From the NCBI GenBank assembly GCA_013538855.1, contig JABXJS010000199.1, forward strand, positions 1 to 45,416: a stretch of 45,416 nt of DNA. The letters are read 5' to 3'. Below the pieces are notes generated by a model, which was given only the letters and a program-made list of their open reading frames with translations, made no database searches and was not told the DNA's origin. Position numbers and translations under genes: made by a program. Position 1 is the stretch's first letter. Each line of letters starts with the position of its first letter. The stretch comes from Herpetosiphonaceae bacterium. Its GTDB lineage: Bacteria; Chloroflexota; Chloroflexia; Chloroflexales; Herpetosiphonaceae. Positions 25,294 through 33,037 of this stretch are shown here, piece by piece.

Positions 25294-26613
25294 ATGCGCT
25301 TCATAACTCGGGCACGAGCCGTTGGCGCGCTGGGTATTGTGGTCTCGCTGGTTTTGATGCTGGCGGTCAACGCCAATCTGAGCACCAAGCTCGCAGAGCA
25401 GCGTGCCGCTGGATCAGCCAAGGCCCCGTCGTCGGTATGGGGCTATGTTTCACAGCTCTACATACCCGAGCCGAAAACACCGCCAGGCACGCCGCCTGTC
25501 GCCACAATCCCGCTGCCAACGCTCGGCACAGTGTTTTTCATCTGCGTGCTGCTGATCGCAGCGGGCGCGTTTCTGATCGCGCGCAATCCTGAGCGCCGCG
25601 GCATTGGCGGCTACGTCAGCGCACTGATCGGCTTCACGTTCTTTGTGCTGCTGATCTGGGCGGTGGCTGGTGATCGAGTGGACCTCGCCGACACGCTTTC
25701 GCGCGTGGTGCGGGTCTCGACGCCGCTGGGGCTTGGCGCGCTCGCGGGCCTCGTGTGTGAGCGCTCGGGCGTGGTTAATATCGGCATCGAGGGCATGATG
25801 CTCACCGGCGCGTGCTTCGGCTACATCGCGGCACTGGTGGTAGGCAACTGGTTCGACGCCGCAGGCCAGGCACCGGTATGGTTCGGCGTGCTGATCGCCG
25901 TGCTGACCGGCGGCATTATGGCCGCGCTGCACGCGCTGCTCTCGATTCGCTTCAAGATCGACCAGATCATCAGCGGCACCGTCATCAACATTATGGCGGT
26001 GGGCCTGACCGGCTACCTGCGCTCGAACTTTATCATCAAGTACGACAGCCCGGTGAAAAAGCCGCTCAACGACCTGCCAATCCCAGGGCTGTCCGATATT
26101 CCGCTGCTTGGGCCAGTGCTGTTTAACCACAAGCCGATCACTTATATGATGCTACTGCTGGTGCTGATCATGCACGTGCTGCTGTTTCGCACGGTGTGGG
26201 GCCTGCGCACGCGCGCTATCGGCGAGCACCCGAAGGCCGCCGACACCGTCGGCATCAAAGTGAACCGTATGCGCTTCTGGAACGTGGTGATCGGCGGTTT
26301 CTTGGCTGGGCTGGCCGGAGCATGGTTTGCGCTGGAGGTCACCTTCCGCTTCGACGACCTGATGACCAACGGGCAAGGCTTTATCGCGCTGGCGGCCATG
26401 ATCTTCGGCAAGTGGACGCCGCTCGGGGCCTATGGCGGCGCGCTGCTGTTCTCCTCGGCCAACGCGCTGCAGCTCAAGGTGCAGAACTACGACTTTGCGC
26501 TTGCGCCGCAGTTCTTGCAGATGCTGCCGTATGTGGTCACGATTATCGTGCTCGCTGGCGTGATCGGCAAGGCGCGGCCACCGGCGGCGGTTGGGGAACC
26601 TTACGATCACTAA
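25294..26613 (+). CDS. ABC importer permease (nucleoside type)
   Basis: This 439-residue second permease (YufQ-like) has the conserved GALAGLVCERSGVVNIGIEG segment after residue 140. It carries an extended N-terminal region with two additional hydrophobic segments compared with the minimal family size of about 310 residues. FKIDQIISGTVINIMAVGL and GHxxx-type loops match BPD_transp_2. It begins four bases after the first permease. The heteromeric pair is typical of BMP-dependent importers. Confidence 0.92.
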   Translation: MRFITRARAVGALGIVVSLVLMLAVNANLSTKLAEQRAAGSAKAPSSVWGYVSQLYIPEPKTPPGTPPVATIPLPTLGTVFFICVLLIAAGAFLIARNPERRGIGGYVSALIGFTFFVLLIWAVAGDRVDLADTLSRVVRVSTPLGLGALAGLVCERSGVVNIGIEGMMLTGACFGYIAALVVGNWFDAAGQAPVWFGVLIAVLTGGIMAALHALLSIRFKIDQIISGTVINIMAVGLTGYLRSNFIIKYDSPVKKPLNDLPIPGLSDIPLLGPVLFNHKPITYMMLLLVLIMHVLLFRTVWGLRTRAIGEHPKAADTVGIKVNRMRFWNVVIGGFLAGLAGAWFALEVTFRFDDLMTNGQGFIALAAMIFGKWTPLGAYGGALLFSSANALQLKVQNYDFALAPQFLQMLPYVVTIIVLAGVIGKARPPAAVGEPYDH

Positions 26614-26682
26614 GCGCGTACAGTCGGCACAGAGGGGCAGAAATTGTGACGGAGTTCTTTGGTTCTTTCAAGGAGGCACACC

Positions 26683-27282
26683 ATGAGCTACGATCCCAAC
26701 CAACAGCAACCCTACGGTCAACAGCCACAGTACGGCGGCCAGCAGCCCCCGCCACAGTATGGCGGCCAGCAGCCCCCACCGCAGTATGGTGGTCCGCCGC
26801 AGTATCCGCCACAGCCACAGTACGGCGGCTACCCGCCGCAGCCAAAGCGCCGCAGCCCGTTGAAGATTATCTTGATCATCGCTGGTGTGCTGCTGGTGCT
26901 GTGTGTGGCGGGCTTCGTCGGCATCTTCGTCTGGGGCAAGGGCGAGATCGATGGGGCCAAGGCCAGCGTCGACAAGATGATGCAGGCAGGAAAAAACAAC
27001 GACCCGGCCGCTGGCTTTGCGCTCTTCTCGCAGATCGCCATCGACCAGGGCACAACGCAGGAGGATGTTGCCGCCTTCTTCGACAACCGCCAGCTGTTCG
27101 ATGGCTACGAGTCGATTGAGCTAGGCAATAACTTCAGTGTCAATGCGAGCAGCGATACCGGCACCATCGCCTCAATGAGCGGCAATGTGAACTATGCTGG
27201 TGGCTCAGGCACGTTTACGGCAACGCTAAGCAAGGAAAACGGTACCTGGAAGATCGTGCGCATTGATATCAACAGAAACTAG
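26683..27282 (+). CDS. Membrane-anchored protein with Q/P/Y-rich head and NTF2-like tail
   Basis: This is a 199-residue protein. Residues 1-55 are a low-complexity head with two exact copies of QYGGQQPPP and further QYGG units. A single membrane helix (about 64-87, IILIIAGVLLVLCVAGFVGI) follows. The C-terminal ~110 residues resemble DUF4878/NTF2-like extracytoplasmic domains (helix, then strands ending FTATLSKENGTWKIVRIDINRN). The head would be cytoplasmic and the tail outside. The ATG at 26683 follows AGGAGG; no separate promoter was seen, so it may be read from the importer operon. The function is unknown. Confidence 0.8.
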   Translation: MSYDPNQQQPYGQQPQYGGQQPPPQYGGQQPPPQYGGPPQYPPQPQYGGYPPQPKRRSPLKIILIIAGVLLVLCVAGFVGIFVWGKGEIDGAKASVDKMMQAGKNNDPAAGFALFSQIAIDQGTTQEDVAAFFDNRQLFDGYESIELGNNFSVNASSDTGTIASMSGNVNYAGGSGTFTATLSKENGTWKIVRIDINRN

Positions 27283-27308
27283 CCGCGCTTAACCGCAAGC
27301 AACACAAA

Positions 27309-27345
27309 GCCGCCGTGGCGATCAGCAGATGATCACCACGGCGGC
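27309..27345. terminator. Terminator hairpin between convergent genes
   Basis: A 16-bp stem with one internal mismatch (GCCGCCGTGG.GATCA paired with its complement, five-base loop) lies between the plus-strand Q/P/Y-rich gene and the minus-strand aldo/keto reductase gene. T-rich sequence (TTTGTGTT) follows only on the minus side, but the stem is strong enough to serve both. Confidence 0.7.
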
Positions 27346-27359
27346 GCTGGTTAATCGAG

Positions 27360-28280
27360 CTACACCTGCCCGGTCCAGCCCTGATCGTGGGCGCGGAAGG
27401 CGCTGCGAATCTGCGCGACAAGCTCGTCGGGCAGCGGGCCGCGGCGCAGCAGCTCGGCGTTCTGCTGCAGATGCTCCAGGCTGCTGGTGCCGACAATGCA
27501 GCTGTGCACGCCGGGCAGGTAGGCGGTGAAGCGCAGCGCCAGCTCCTGCCAGCTCAGATCGCCGCGATCAATCGCATTCTTGAGCGCCTGCCAGCGCAGC
27601 CAGTACTCCTCGGCGTACTCGCCAACCGGCTGCGCGGCATAGCGCCAGGGCGCATTGGCCACCGGGCGCTTGGCGATCACGCCCATGCCGCGCTCCTGGG
27701 CCAGCGGCAGCACCTCGTCGATGACGCGCTGGTCGCAGATGTTGATCGAGGTCTCGATGGCCCCAAAGTGGCCGGACTCGACCGCCCAGCGCAGCGACTC
27801 GTTGTCGCCGGAGTAGCCGGCCACAAGCACCTTGCCGGCCTCAACCGAGCGCAGCAGCGCCTCAACAACATCGCCCTGTTCCAGCACCTCCAGTGGGCAC
27901 GAGTGCAGGAACACCACATCGAGATGATCGACGCGGAGGCGCTGCAGGGCGGCATCGACGCCAGCGCTCACCGTCGTGCCGGTCCAGTCCTCGTAGCCGG
28001 GGATATCGTAGCCAACCTTGGTGGCCAGCACAAACTCGCTGCGCCGCCACGACAGGTGCATCCCGATGCGCTCCTCCGAGAGGCCATAGCCACGGGCCGT
28101 GTCGATCAGCGCGACGTTCTCCGCGAGCACGCCCTGGAGCAGCGCCTGCACATACTCCTCGTCCATGGCCGGATCACCGATGTGGCCAGCACCAAAGCCG
28201 AGGGCCGACACAAGCAGACCGGTGTTGCCAAAGGGGCGCTGCCAACCATTGAGTGACTCCAATGCTTCAGGCTCAGACAT
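27360..28280 (-). CDS. Aldo/keto reductase
   Basis: This 306-residue NADPH-dependent TIM-barrel reductase has the complete catalytic tetrad: Asp60 and Tyr65 (IDTARGYG), Lys88 (LATKVG) and His126 (VFLHSC). GKVLVAGYSGDN and the terminal CIVGTSSLEHLQQN are cofactor-site motifs. It resembles the YghZ/L-galactose dehydrogenase branch. The ATG lies eight bases inside the ferredoxin gene. The ferredoxin and the upstream hypothetical protein suggest a shared redox task, but no pathway can be named. Confidence 0.92.
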   Translation of the reverse strand: MSEPEALESLNGWQRPFGNTGLLVSALGFGAGHIGDPAMDEEYVQALLQGVLAENVALIDTARGYGLSEERIGMHLSWRRSEFVLATKVGYDIPGYEDWTGTTVSAGVDAALQRLRVDHLDVVFLHSCPLEVLEQGDVVEALLRSVEAGKVLVAGYSGDNESLRWAVESGHFGAIETSINICDQRVIDEVLPLAQERGMGVIAKRPVANAPWRYAAQPVGEYAEEYWLRWQALKNAIDRGDLSWQELALRFTAYLPGVHSCIVGTSSLEHLQQNAELLRRGPLPDELVAQIRSAFRAHDQGWTGQV

Positions 28281-28638
28281 TGTCCACCGCCCGCCACTCT
28301 GGCTCTGGCGTGATCTGGTCTTCGGGACGCGGGCCGGGATCAGGCAGACCAGACTCGCTCAGCGTGTGCACTGGCTTGAAGCTCATATCGTGATCGCAGA
28401 CGATCTGGCACGAGAGGCGCACATTGCCCCACTCGCCCTTCTCCTGCAGCTTGGCGATCTCGGCGGCGGTGGCCTGATCTGGCTCGCCGGCGCTGAACTC
28501 GACGCGGCAGGTGGTGCACTTCGCATAGCCGCCGCAGCGATGTAGAATATCCACCCCGCTATCTTCGATGGCGTTCACCAAGCGCTTGCCCTCTGGCACT
28601 TCATAGGAACCGAATCCTTCGACATTTAGAGTTGGCAT
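28273..28638 (-). CDS. 2Fe-2S ferredoxin
   Basis: This 121-residue ferredoxin has four cluster-binding cysteines: Cys35, Cys41, Cys44 and Cys77 (C-x5-C-x2-C then RLSCQ), the adrenodoxin-like spacing. A charged, Pro-rich tail of about 35 residues follows the domain. The ATG at 28638 is chosen because GGAGG lies six bases before it. It probably passes electrons to an oxygenase or reductase encoded elsewhere, or to the neighbouring enzymes. Confidence 0.92.
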   Translation of the reverse strand: MPTLNVEGFGSYEVPEGKRLVNAIEDSGVDILHRCGGYAKCTTCRVEFSAGEPDQATAAEIAKLQEKGEWGNVRLSCQIVCDHDMSFKPVHTLSESGLPDPGPRPEDQITPEPEWRAVDNV

Positions 28639-28652
28639 AGGCAACCTCCACA

Positions 28653-29654
28653 CTAGCGGGGCATCTGGCCCCAGAAAGATTGAACAATCGGCACAATCGC
28701 GGCAATGAGCGGATCGATCGGCTGTGCCGAAACGCTCGCGCCAGCGATCAGCACTGGCTGGGCGGCGATCCGCTCAGCCAAGGCTGCGCTCTGCGGCTCG
28801 TTGGCAGCAAGCAGCGCGGCCCCAGTCTCATCGGCGACGAGCGCTGGCAGACCTGCGGCAAGCGCCTCGGCTGCGTTGAGCTGGTCGAGCGGCCCAACCA
28901 CCGCCACGAGGCAGCGCGTAAAGGCCAAGCCGCGATAGAGCGCGTCGCTGGTATTGAGCGCCGCCACGACACAGGTCGCCTGCGGATCAAGCAGCGCCTC
29001 CTGTAGAGCGGAAAACGTGCCATCGCGCACGAGCAGCGGTGCAGCCGTTGCGGACGTGAGCGCATCAGCGATCTGCGCAGCTAGCTCGGTGTGGCCGCTG
29101 CCGCTAACAGCTATTAATGGTACCACACTGATCGCGCTCCACGGCGGATCCACGGCCAGGCCCACGCTCAGGCCGGTCGGGTCGAAGCGCCAGGCCGCAG
29201 CGCCGGTGCCAATCTGCAGCCGACCGTCGCCGACAGGCAACACCGGCAGGCCGTGGCGCTGGGCCTCGGCGCGCAGCTGGAGCAGCGGCAGGCCCGGCTC
29301 GGCGCGCATGCGCTGGCGGCGCAGGTCAAACAGCTGCTCATCATGGCTCCAGTCGGCGTCCTGGCGCTCTTCGGCCTGCAGATCCGCCACAGCGCATTGG
29401 AGCATGGCCATGCCAATCTGCGGATAGTTGCAGGTGAAGCGCACACGAAAGAGCGCGCCTGCATCCTGCTCCTCCAGCGGCTCAATGCGCAGATAGCCGA
29501 TGATAACGCCCACGGACTGCGCCCAGGTTTTGAGCGTGTAGCTGAGGCGCTGGCGCAGATCGAAGCTCGCGCGCACGTGGGCGGCTAGGCCAGGCTGCGG
29601 AAAGAAAATATTCGGCCCATCAAATACCCAATGGTCGGTGATCTCTAACGGCAC
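28653..29654 (-). CDS. Conserved hypothetical protein resembling the N-terminal part of cyanophycin synthetase-like enzymes
   Basis: This is a 333-residue soluble protein. The N-terminus (WVFDGPNIFFPQPGLAAHV) and the segment LRAEAQRHGLPVLPVGDGRL followed by QIGTGAAAWRF resemble the opening domain of cyanophycin synthetases, where a similar sequence precedes the ATP-grasp domain. Here no ATP-grasp or Mur-ligase core follows. Instead there is an alpha/beta region of about 150 residues (SVVPLIAVSGSGHTELAAQI, VGPLDQLNAAEALAAGLPAL) reminiscent of the C-terminal ligase half, but I see no P-loop GKTT. The start is a GTG with AAGGAG six bases upstream. It may be a non-catalytic relative. Confidence 0.7.
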   Translation of the reverse strand: MPLEITDHWVFDGPNIFFPQPGLAAHVRASFDLRQRLSYTLKTWAQSVGVIIGYLRIEPLEEQDAGALFRVRFTCNYPQIGMAMLQCAVADLQAEERQDADWSHDEQLFDLRRQRMRAEPGLPLLQLRAEAQRHGLPVLPVGDGRLQIGTGAAAWRFDPTGLSVGLAVDPPWSAISVVPLIAVSGSGHTELAAQIADALTSATAAPLLVRDGTFSALQEALLDPQATCVVAALNTSDALYRGLAFTRCLVAVVGPLDQLNAAEALAAGLPALVADETGAALLAANEPQSAALAERIAAQPVLIAGASVSAQPIDPLIAAIVPIVQSFWGQMPR

Positions 29655-29690
29655 TGTTTGCTCCTTAAATTGCGCAACATCTCGCCGTCT

Positions 29691-29696
29691 ATTGTA
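29691..29696 (-). promoter_or_regulatory. Candidate -10 element for the hypothetical-ferredoxin-AKR operon
   Basis: On the minus strand TACAAT lies about 37 bases before the GTG start of the hypothetical gene, within the 53-base gap after the BTAD regulator. No good -35 is seen at 17 bases, so an activator or read-through from the regulator gene is possible. Confidence 0.3.
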
Positions 29697-29707
29697 GCTT
29701 GATTTAT

Positions 29708-32700
29708 TTAGACCTCGGCGGCGGGCAGCGGCGGCGGGCGCAGCTCGGCGAGCATCTGCTGCGAGACATGCGGGGCGATGCGCCGCTCAATCTCGGCAAG
29801 GCGCTCCGCATCCATGGCGCTGCGCAGCTGGTCAAGCATATCGCCGCTACGCTCGCGCAGGCGCGGCTCGGCGGCAGGATGGCGCAGCACCAGCAGCAGC
29901 ATCTCGGCGGCTGACTCAAGCTGACGGCGCTGCCAGTACAGCTCCGCCAAGCCCATTAAAATATCGAGACCCAACGGCGTCGAGCCGCTTTGCAGGGCGA
30001 GCTGCCAAGCCTCTTGAAAAAAGGCCCAGGCCGCCTGCCACTGCTGCTGCCGACAGGCCAGCGTGCCTAGCGCCGTCAGCGTATAGGTCAGCCCGAGGCG
30101 ATCGTCGTGCTGGCGGCGCAGATTAAGACTCTGCTGATAGAAGCGCTGCGCCTCGGTATAGCTGCGCTCACGCAGCGCCACATCGCCAAGATTGTGCAGC
30201 ACAAGCGCAATGCCAGCAGGATGGCCGATCTCGCGATTGATGCCTAGTCCTTCTGTCAGCAATCGACGTGCCTCAACATAGTCGTGGCGCAGCAGCGCTA
30301 GATTGGCCAAGTTGTTCAGCCCAAGCGCCATGCCGCGCCGATCGTTGAGCGCCGCACGCAGCTCGATGCTCTGCTCGTAGCCCTGCCGCGCGGCCTCCAG
30401 ATCGCCAAGCGCCCGGCAGACGGTCCCCAAGTTGTGCAGCAAGCTGGCCTGTGACCATGGATGCTGGAGCTGCTGATTGAGCGTCAGCGCCTGCTCGTAG
30501 ATCTTCCGCGAGCGCCCATAGTCACCGGTATTTTTGGCCAGCACGCCGAGGCCATTCAGCGCCCGCACTTGCTCGAGCAGATGATCGCCCTGCTGGGCAA
30601 GCTGTAGCGCCTGCTCAAACTCACGCCGCGCGGTGCCAAGATCACCCTGGATCAGCGCACAGTTGCCCAGACCGCACAGGGCGCGCGCGACGACGTTATA
30701 CAGGCCGAGCGGCTGGCCAAGCGCGACAGATTGATCGAACAGCGCCCGCGCCGCATCGAAGCTCGACAAGCGAAAGCTCAGCCAGCCCTGCCACAGCGCA
30801 ATCAGGCTAGCCAGCTCGGCCGCCTGGGGCTGCTGAAGCGTCACGCTGAGCAGATCGATCAGACGGCTCAGCATTGTCTGGCCCTCGCGGTACCAGCCGC
30901 GCAGCTCGTACAGCTCGCACAAGCCGATCAGCAGCGTCAGCAGCAGATCACAGCGCTGCTCTTGCGCGCTCCACAGACACGCTGCCTGAATATTCTCCAG
31001 CTCGCTAACCAGCAGCTGCAGCGCCTTGAGCGCCGCCCCGGACTCAAGCACCACGGTCTGATCGGCGACAAACTGCGCCATCCAGGCGGCAAAGCGCTGC
31101 TGCGCCTGCTCGGCAGCCGCCACATCAGACTCCAGCTGCTCCAGCGCAAACTGGTGTACCAGCGGATGCAGCACAAAGCGCTCATCGGCGCTGCGCATCA
31201 GCAGCGAGCGCTCAACCAGGCTCGCGAGCACCGGCAGTGCGATCAGCGCCACCTCCTGGGCCGCCTGGCGCGTAAAGGCCCCGCGAAACACGGCCAGCCG
31301 ACAGAGGCCGTGCTGCGCATTCGGCTCCAGCAGCGCCCACGAGCGCTCAAACACGGCGCGCATACTGCGATGGTGGGCGGGAACATCGCGCCGCCTGGTC
31401 TGGAGAAAATCGAGCGAGCGCGCGATCTCGGCAGCGATCTCACGACAGGACAACGTTCTGATCCAGCTGGCGGCCAGCTCCAGCGCCAGCGGCACGCCGT
31501 GCACCAGCCGACAGATGCTGCCAACAGCTATAAGATCGTCGGCGTCTGGCTGCCAGCCGCTAATCTGCCGCTCGGCGCAGGCACAGAAGAGCTGGGCTGC
31601 GGCATGGACAGCAGCGGGCTGATCGCGCTGTGGATAGGGCAGGCCATGCAGATCAACAACCCACTCGGCGGCGAGGTTAAGCCGCTCGCGCGAGGTGAGT
31701 AGCACCTTGACGTGTGGCGCACGCTGCAGCAGCTCATCGAGCCAGATCAGCGCATCGAGCACCTGCTCACAGTTGTCGAGCACCAGCAGCAGCTCTTTCT
31801 GCTCAAGAAAGCGCATGATCTGCTCGGTGCCCACCCGCGAGCCTTCGAAGTTCAGCTGGAGCGCCTCGGCGAGCGCCTCAGTGACCGAGTCGCTCGTCTG
31901 GCTCGCCATCAGCGCGACCCACACCACACCCTGCGGCCACTCAATTAGCGCGCGCTCGGCAACGTGGGCGGCTAGGCGCGTCTTGCCAACACCGCCAGCG
32001 CCACACAGCGTCAGCAGGCGCACATCGGGGCGGCGCAGCAGCGCGCTGATGTGTTGGAACTCGGCCTCGCGGCCCACAAAGGGCACCGCCGAGCTGCTGA
32101 CGTGCAGACGTGGCGTGAGCTGCGGCAGCAGCAGGCGCTCGTACAGCGCGGTCAGCTGCGCATCAGGCTGCAGGCCCAGTTCCAGCGCCAGCAACTCCTG
32201 ATAGCGCTCATAGTGCTCGCGTGCGGCGTGGCGCTCGCCAGCGCGCACCAGTAGCTGCATCAACCGCAGATTGGCGCTGTCGTGCAGCGGATCGAGCGCG
32301 AGCGCCCGGCGCGCATAGCGCAGCGCCTGTGGCAGATCATCACGCTGCGTATAGACGGACAGCAGCAGCTCCAGCGCAGACTGAAGCCGCTGGATCTGCT
32401 GCTCGCGCTGCTGTGCGGTCCAATCCTCAAAGCCACTGGCATCGCGCACAAAAAAGCCCTGGAGAAACTCGCCGTGGTACAGCGCCACCGCCTGCTCCAG
32501 GCGCTCCAGCGCCGCCGTCGATACGGTTGGATCGGCCTGGGCAGCCGCGAGCGCCTGCTCTAGCTCCAGACAGTCGATCCACACATTCGTCTGGGCCAAG
32601 CCCACATCGTAGCGCGTGATCACCAGCTGCTCGGGCAGCGCGCGGCGCAGGCTGCTGAGCACAACGCGCAGGTTGCCAAGCGCCTGCTTGGGATCGCGAT

Positions 32701-32863
32701 CGTCCCACAGCCAGTCGGCCAGCCACTCGCGTGCCTGCGGCTGCTGCGTGCAGGCCAAATACACCAGCAGCGCCTCGGCCTTGCGCGAAGCCAGCTCAGT
32801 GACTGGCTCCTGATCGAGCGCGATCTGGAGGCCACCAAGGGTTGTTATCGTGAGGGTGGGCAT
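29708..32863 (-). CDS. SARP/AfsR-like transcriptional regulator (BTAD, NB-ARC, TPR)
   Basis: This is a 1051-residue regulator. Residues 1-97 form an OmpR-type winged helix (LTITTLGGLQIAL, ALGNLRVVLSSLRRALP). Residues 97-246 form the bacterial transcriptional activation domain. The NB-ARC ATPase follows, with P-loop CGAGGVGKTRLA (Lys294) and Walker B ELLLVLDNCEQV. About eight TPR-like units fill residues 640-1040 (for example RGMALGLNNLANLALLRHDY). Such proteins couple ligand or partner binding at the TPR domain to DNA binding. A GGAG site precedes the ATG. It is divergent from the propeller lipoprotein, with three direct repeats in between that are probable binding sites. Confidence 0.93.
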   Translation of the reverse strand: MPTLTITTLGGLQIALDQEPVTELASRKAEALLVYLACTQQPQAREWLADWLWDDRDPKQALGNLRVVLSSLRRALPEQLVITRYDVGLAQTNVWIDCLELEQALAAAQADPTVSTAALERLEQAVALYHGEFLQGFFVRDASGFEDWTAQQREQQIQRLQSALELLLSVYTQRDDLPQALRYARRALALDPLHDSANLRLMQLLVRAGERHAAREHYERYQELLALELGLQPDAQLTALYERLLLPQLTPRLHVSSSAVPFVGREAEFQHISALLRRPDVRLLTLCGAGGVGKTRLAAHVAERALIEWPQGVVWVALMASQTSDSVTEALAEALQLNFEGSRVGTEQIMRFLEQKELLLVLDNCEQVLDALIWLDELLQRAPHVKVLLTSRERLNLAAEWVVDLHGLPYPQRDQPAAVHAAAQLFCACAERQISGWQPDADDLIAVGSICRLVHGVPLALELAASWIRTLSCREIAAEIARSLDFLQTRRRDVPAHHRSMRAVFERSWALLEPNAQHGLCRLAVFRGAFTRQAAQEVALIALPVLASLVERSLLMRSADERFVLHPLVHQFALEQLESDVAAAEQAQQRFAAWMAQFVADQTVVLESGAALKALQLLVSELENIQAACLWSAQEQRCDLLLTLLIGLCELYELRGWYREGQTMLSRLIDLLSVTLQQPQAAELASLIALWQGWLSFRLSSFDAARALFDQSVALGQPLGLYNVVARALCGLGNCALIQGDLGTARREFEQALQLAQQGDHLLEQVRALNGLGVLAKNTGDYGRSRKIYEQALTLNQQLQHPWSQASLLHNLGTVCRALGDLEAARQGYEQSIELRAALNDRRGMALGLNNLANLALLRHDYVEARRLLTEGLGINREIGHPAGIALVLHNLGDVALRERSYTEAQRFYQQSLNLRRQHDDRLGLTYTLTALGTLACRQQQWQAAWAFFQEAWQLALQSGSTPLGLDILMGLAELYWQRRQLESAAEMLLLVLRHPAAEPRLRERSGDMLDQLRSAMDAERLAEIERRIAPHVSQQMLAELRPPPLPAAEV

Positions 32864-32882
32864 AGCTCAACTCCGCGTGGGG

Positions 32883-32915
32883 TGAACGATCTCTGAACGA
32901 TCTCTGAACGTTCGC
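32883..32915 (+). promoter_or_regulatory. Three 11-bp direct repeats, probable SARP operator
   Basis: TGAACGATCTC is present twice in perfect tandem (32883-32893, 32894-32904), followed by a diverged third copy, TGAACGTTCGC (32905-32915). SARP-type activators bind heptamer repeats with an 11-bp period just upstream of the -10 box. The array ends ten bases before TATAAC and sits where a -35 would be, and the adjacent gene is an SARP-like regulator. Confidence 0.65.
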
Positions 32916-32923
32916 TCGCTACA

Positions 32924-32931
32924 GTTATAAC
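32924..32931. promoter_or_regulatory. Palindromic -10 region GTTATAAC shared by divergent promoters
   Basis: GTTATAAC is its own reverse complement and gives TATAAC as a -10 on the plus strand (32926-32931, for the lipoprotein) and an equivalent on the minus strand (for the regulator). On the plus side the direct repeats replace the -35. On the minus side they would lie downstream of the start, where binding could repress. Confidence 0.45.
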
Positions 32932-33037
32932 AGCTTTCTGGCTTACCGCAACCCCCCAGGTACCCACGAGGCTATCGCACTGGCTGCCGACTGAGGCGCA
33001 GTCAGCACGCTGAACAGATCATCTTTAGGAGGTTGTT

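Noticed and set aside
26196-27119. 307-codon plus-strand frame across the permease and Q/P/Y-rich gene
   Set aside because: It is out of frame with two well-supported genes and its translation is Arg/Ala-rich without domains.
28953-29427. Plus-strand Ser/Arg-rich frame opposite the hypothetical gene
   Set aside because: There is no ribosome site or domain, and the minus-strand gene is part of a coupled operon with AAGGAG before its GTG.
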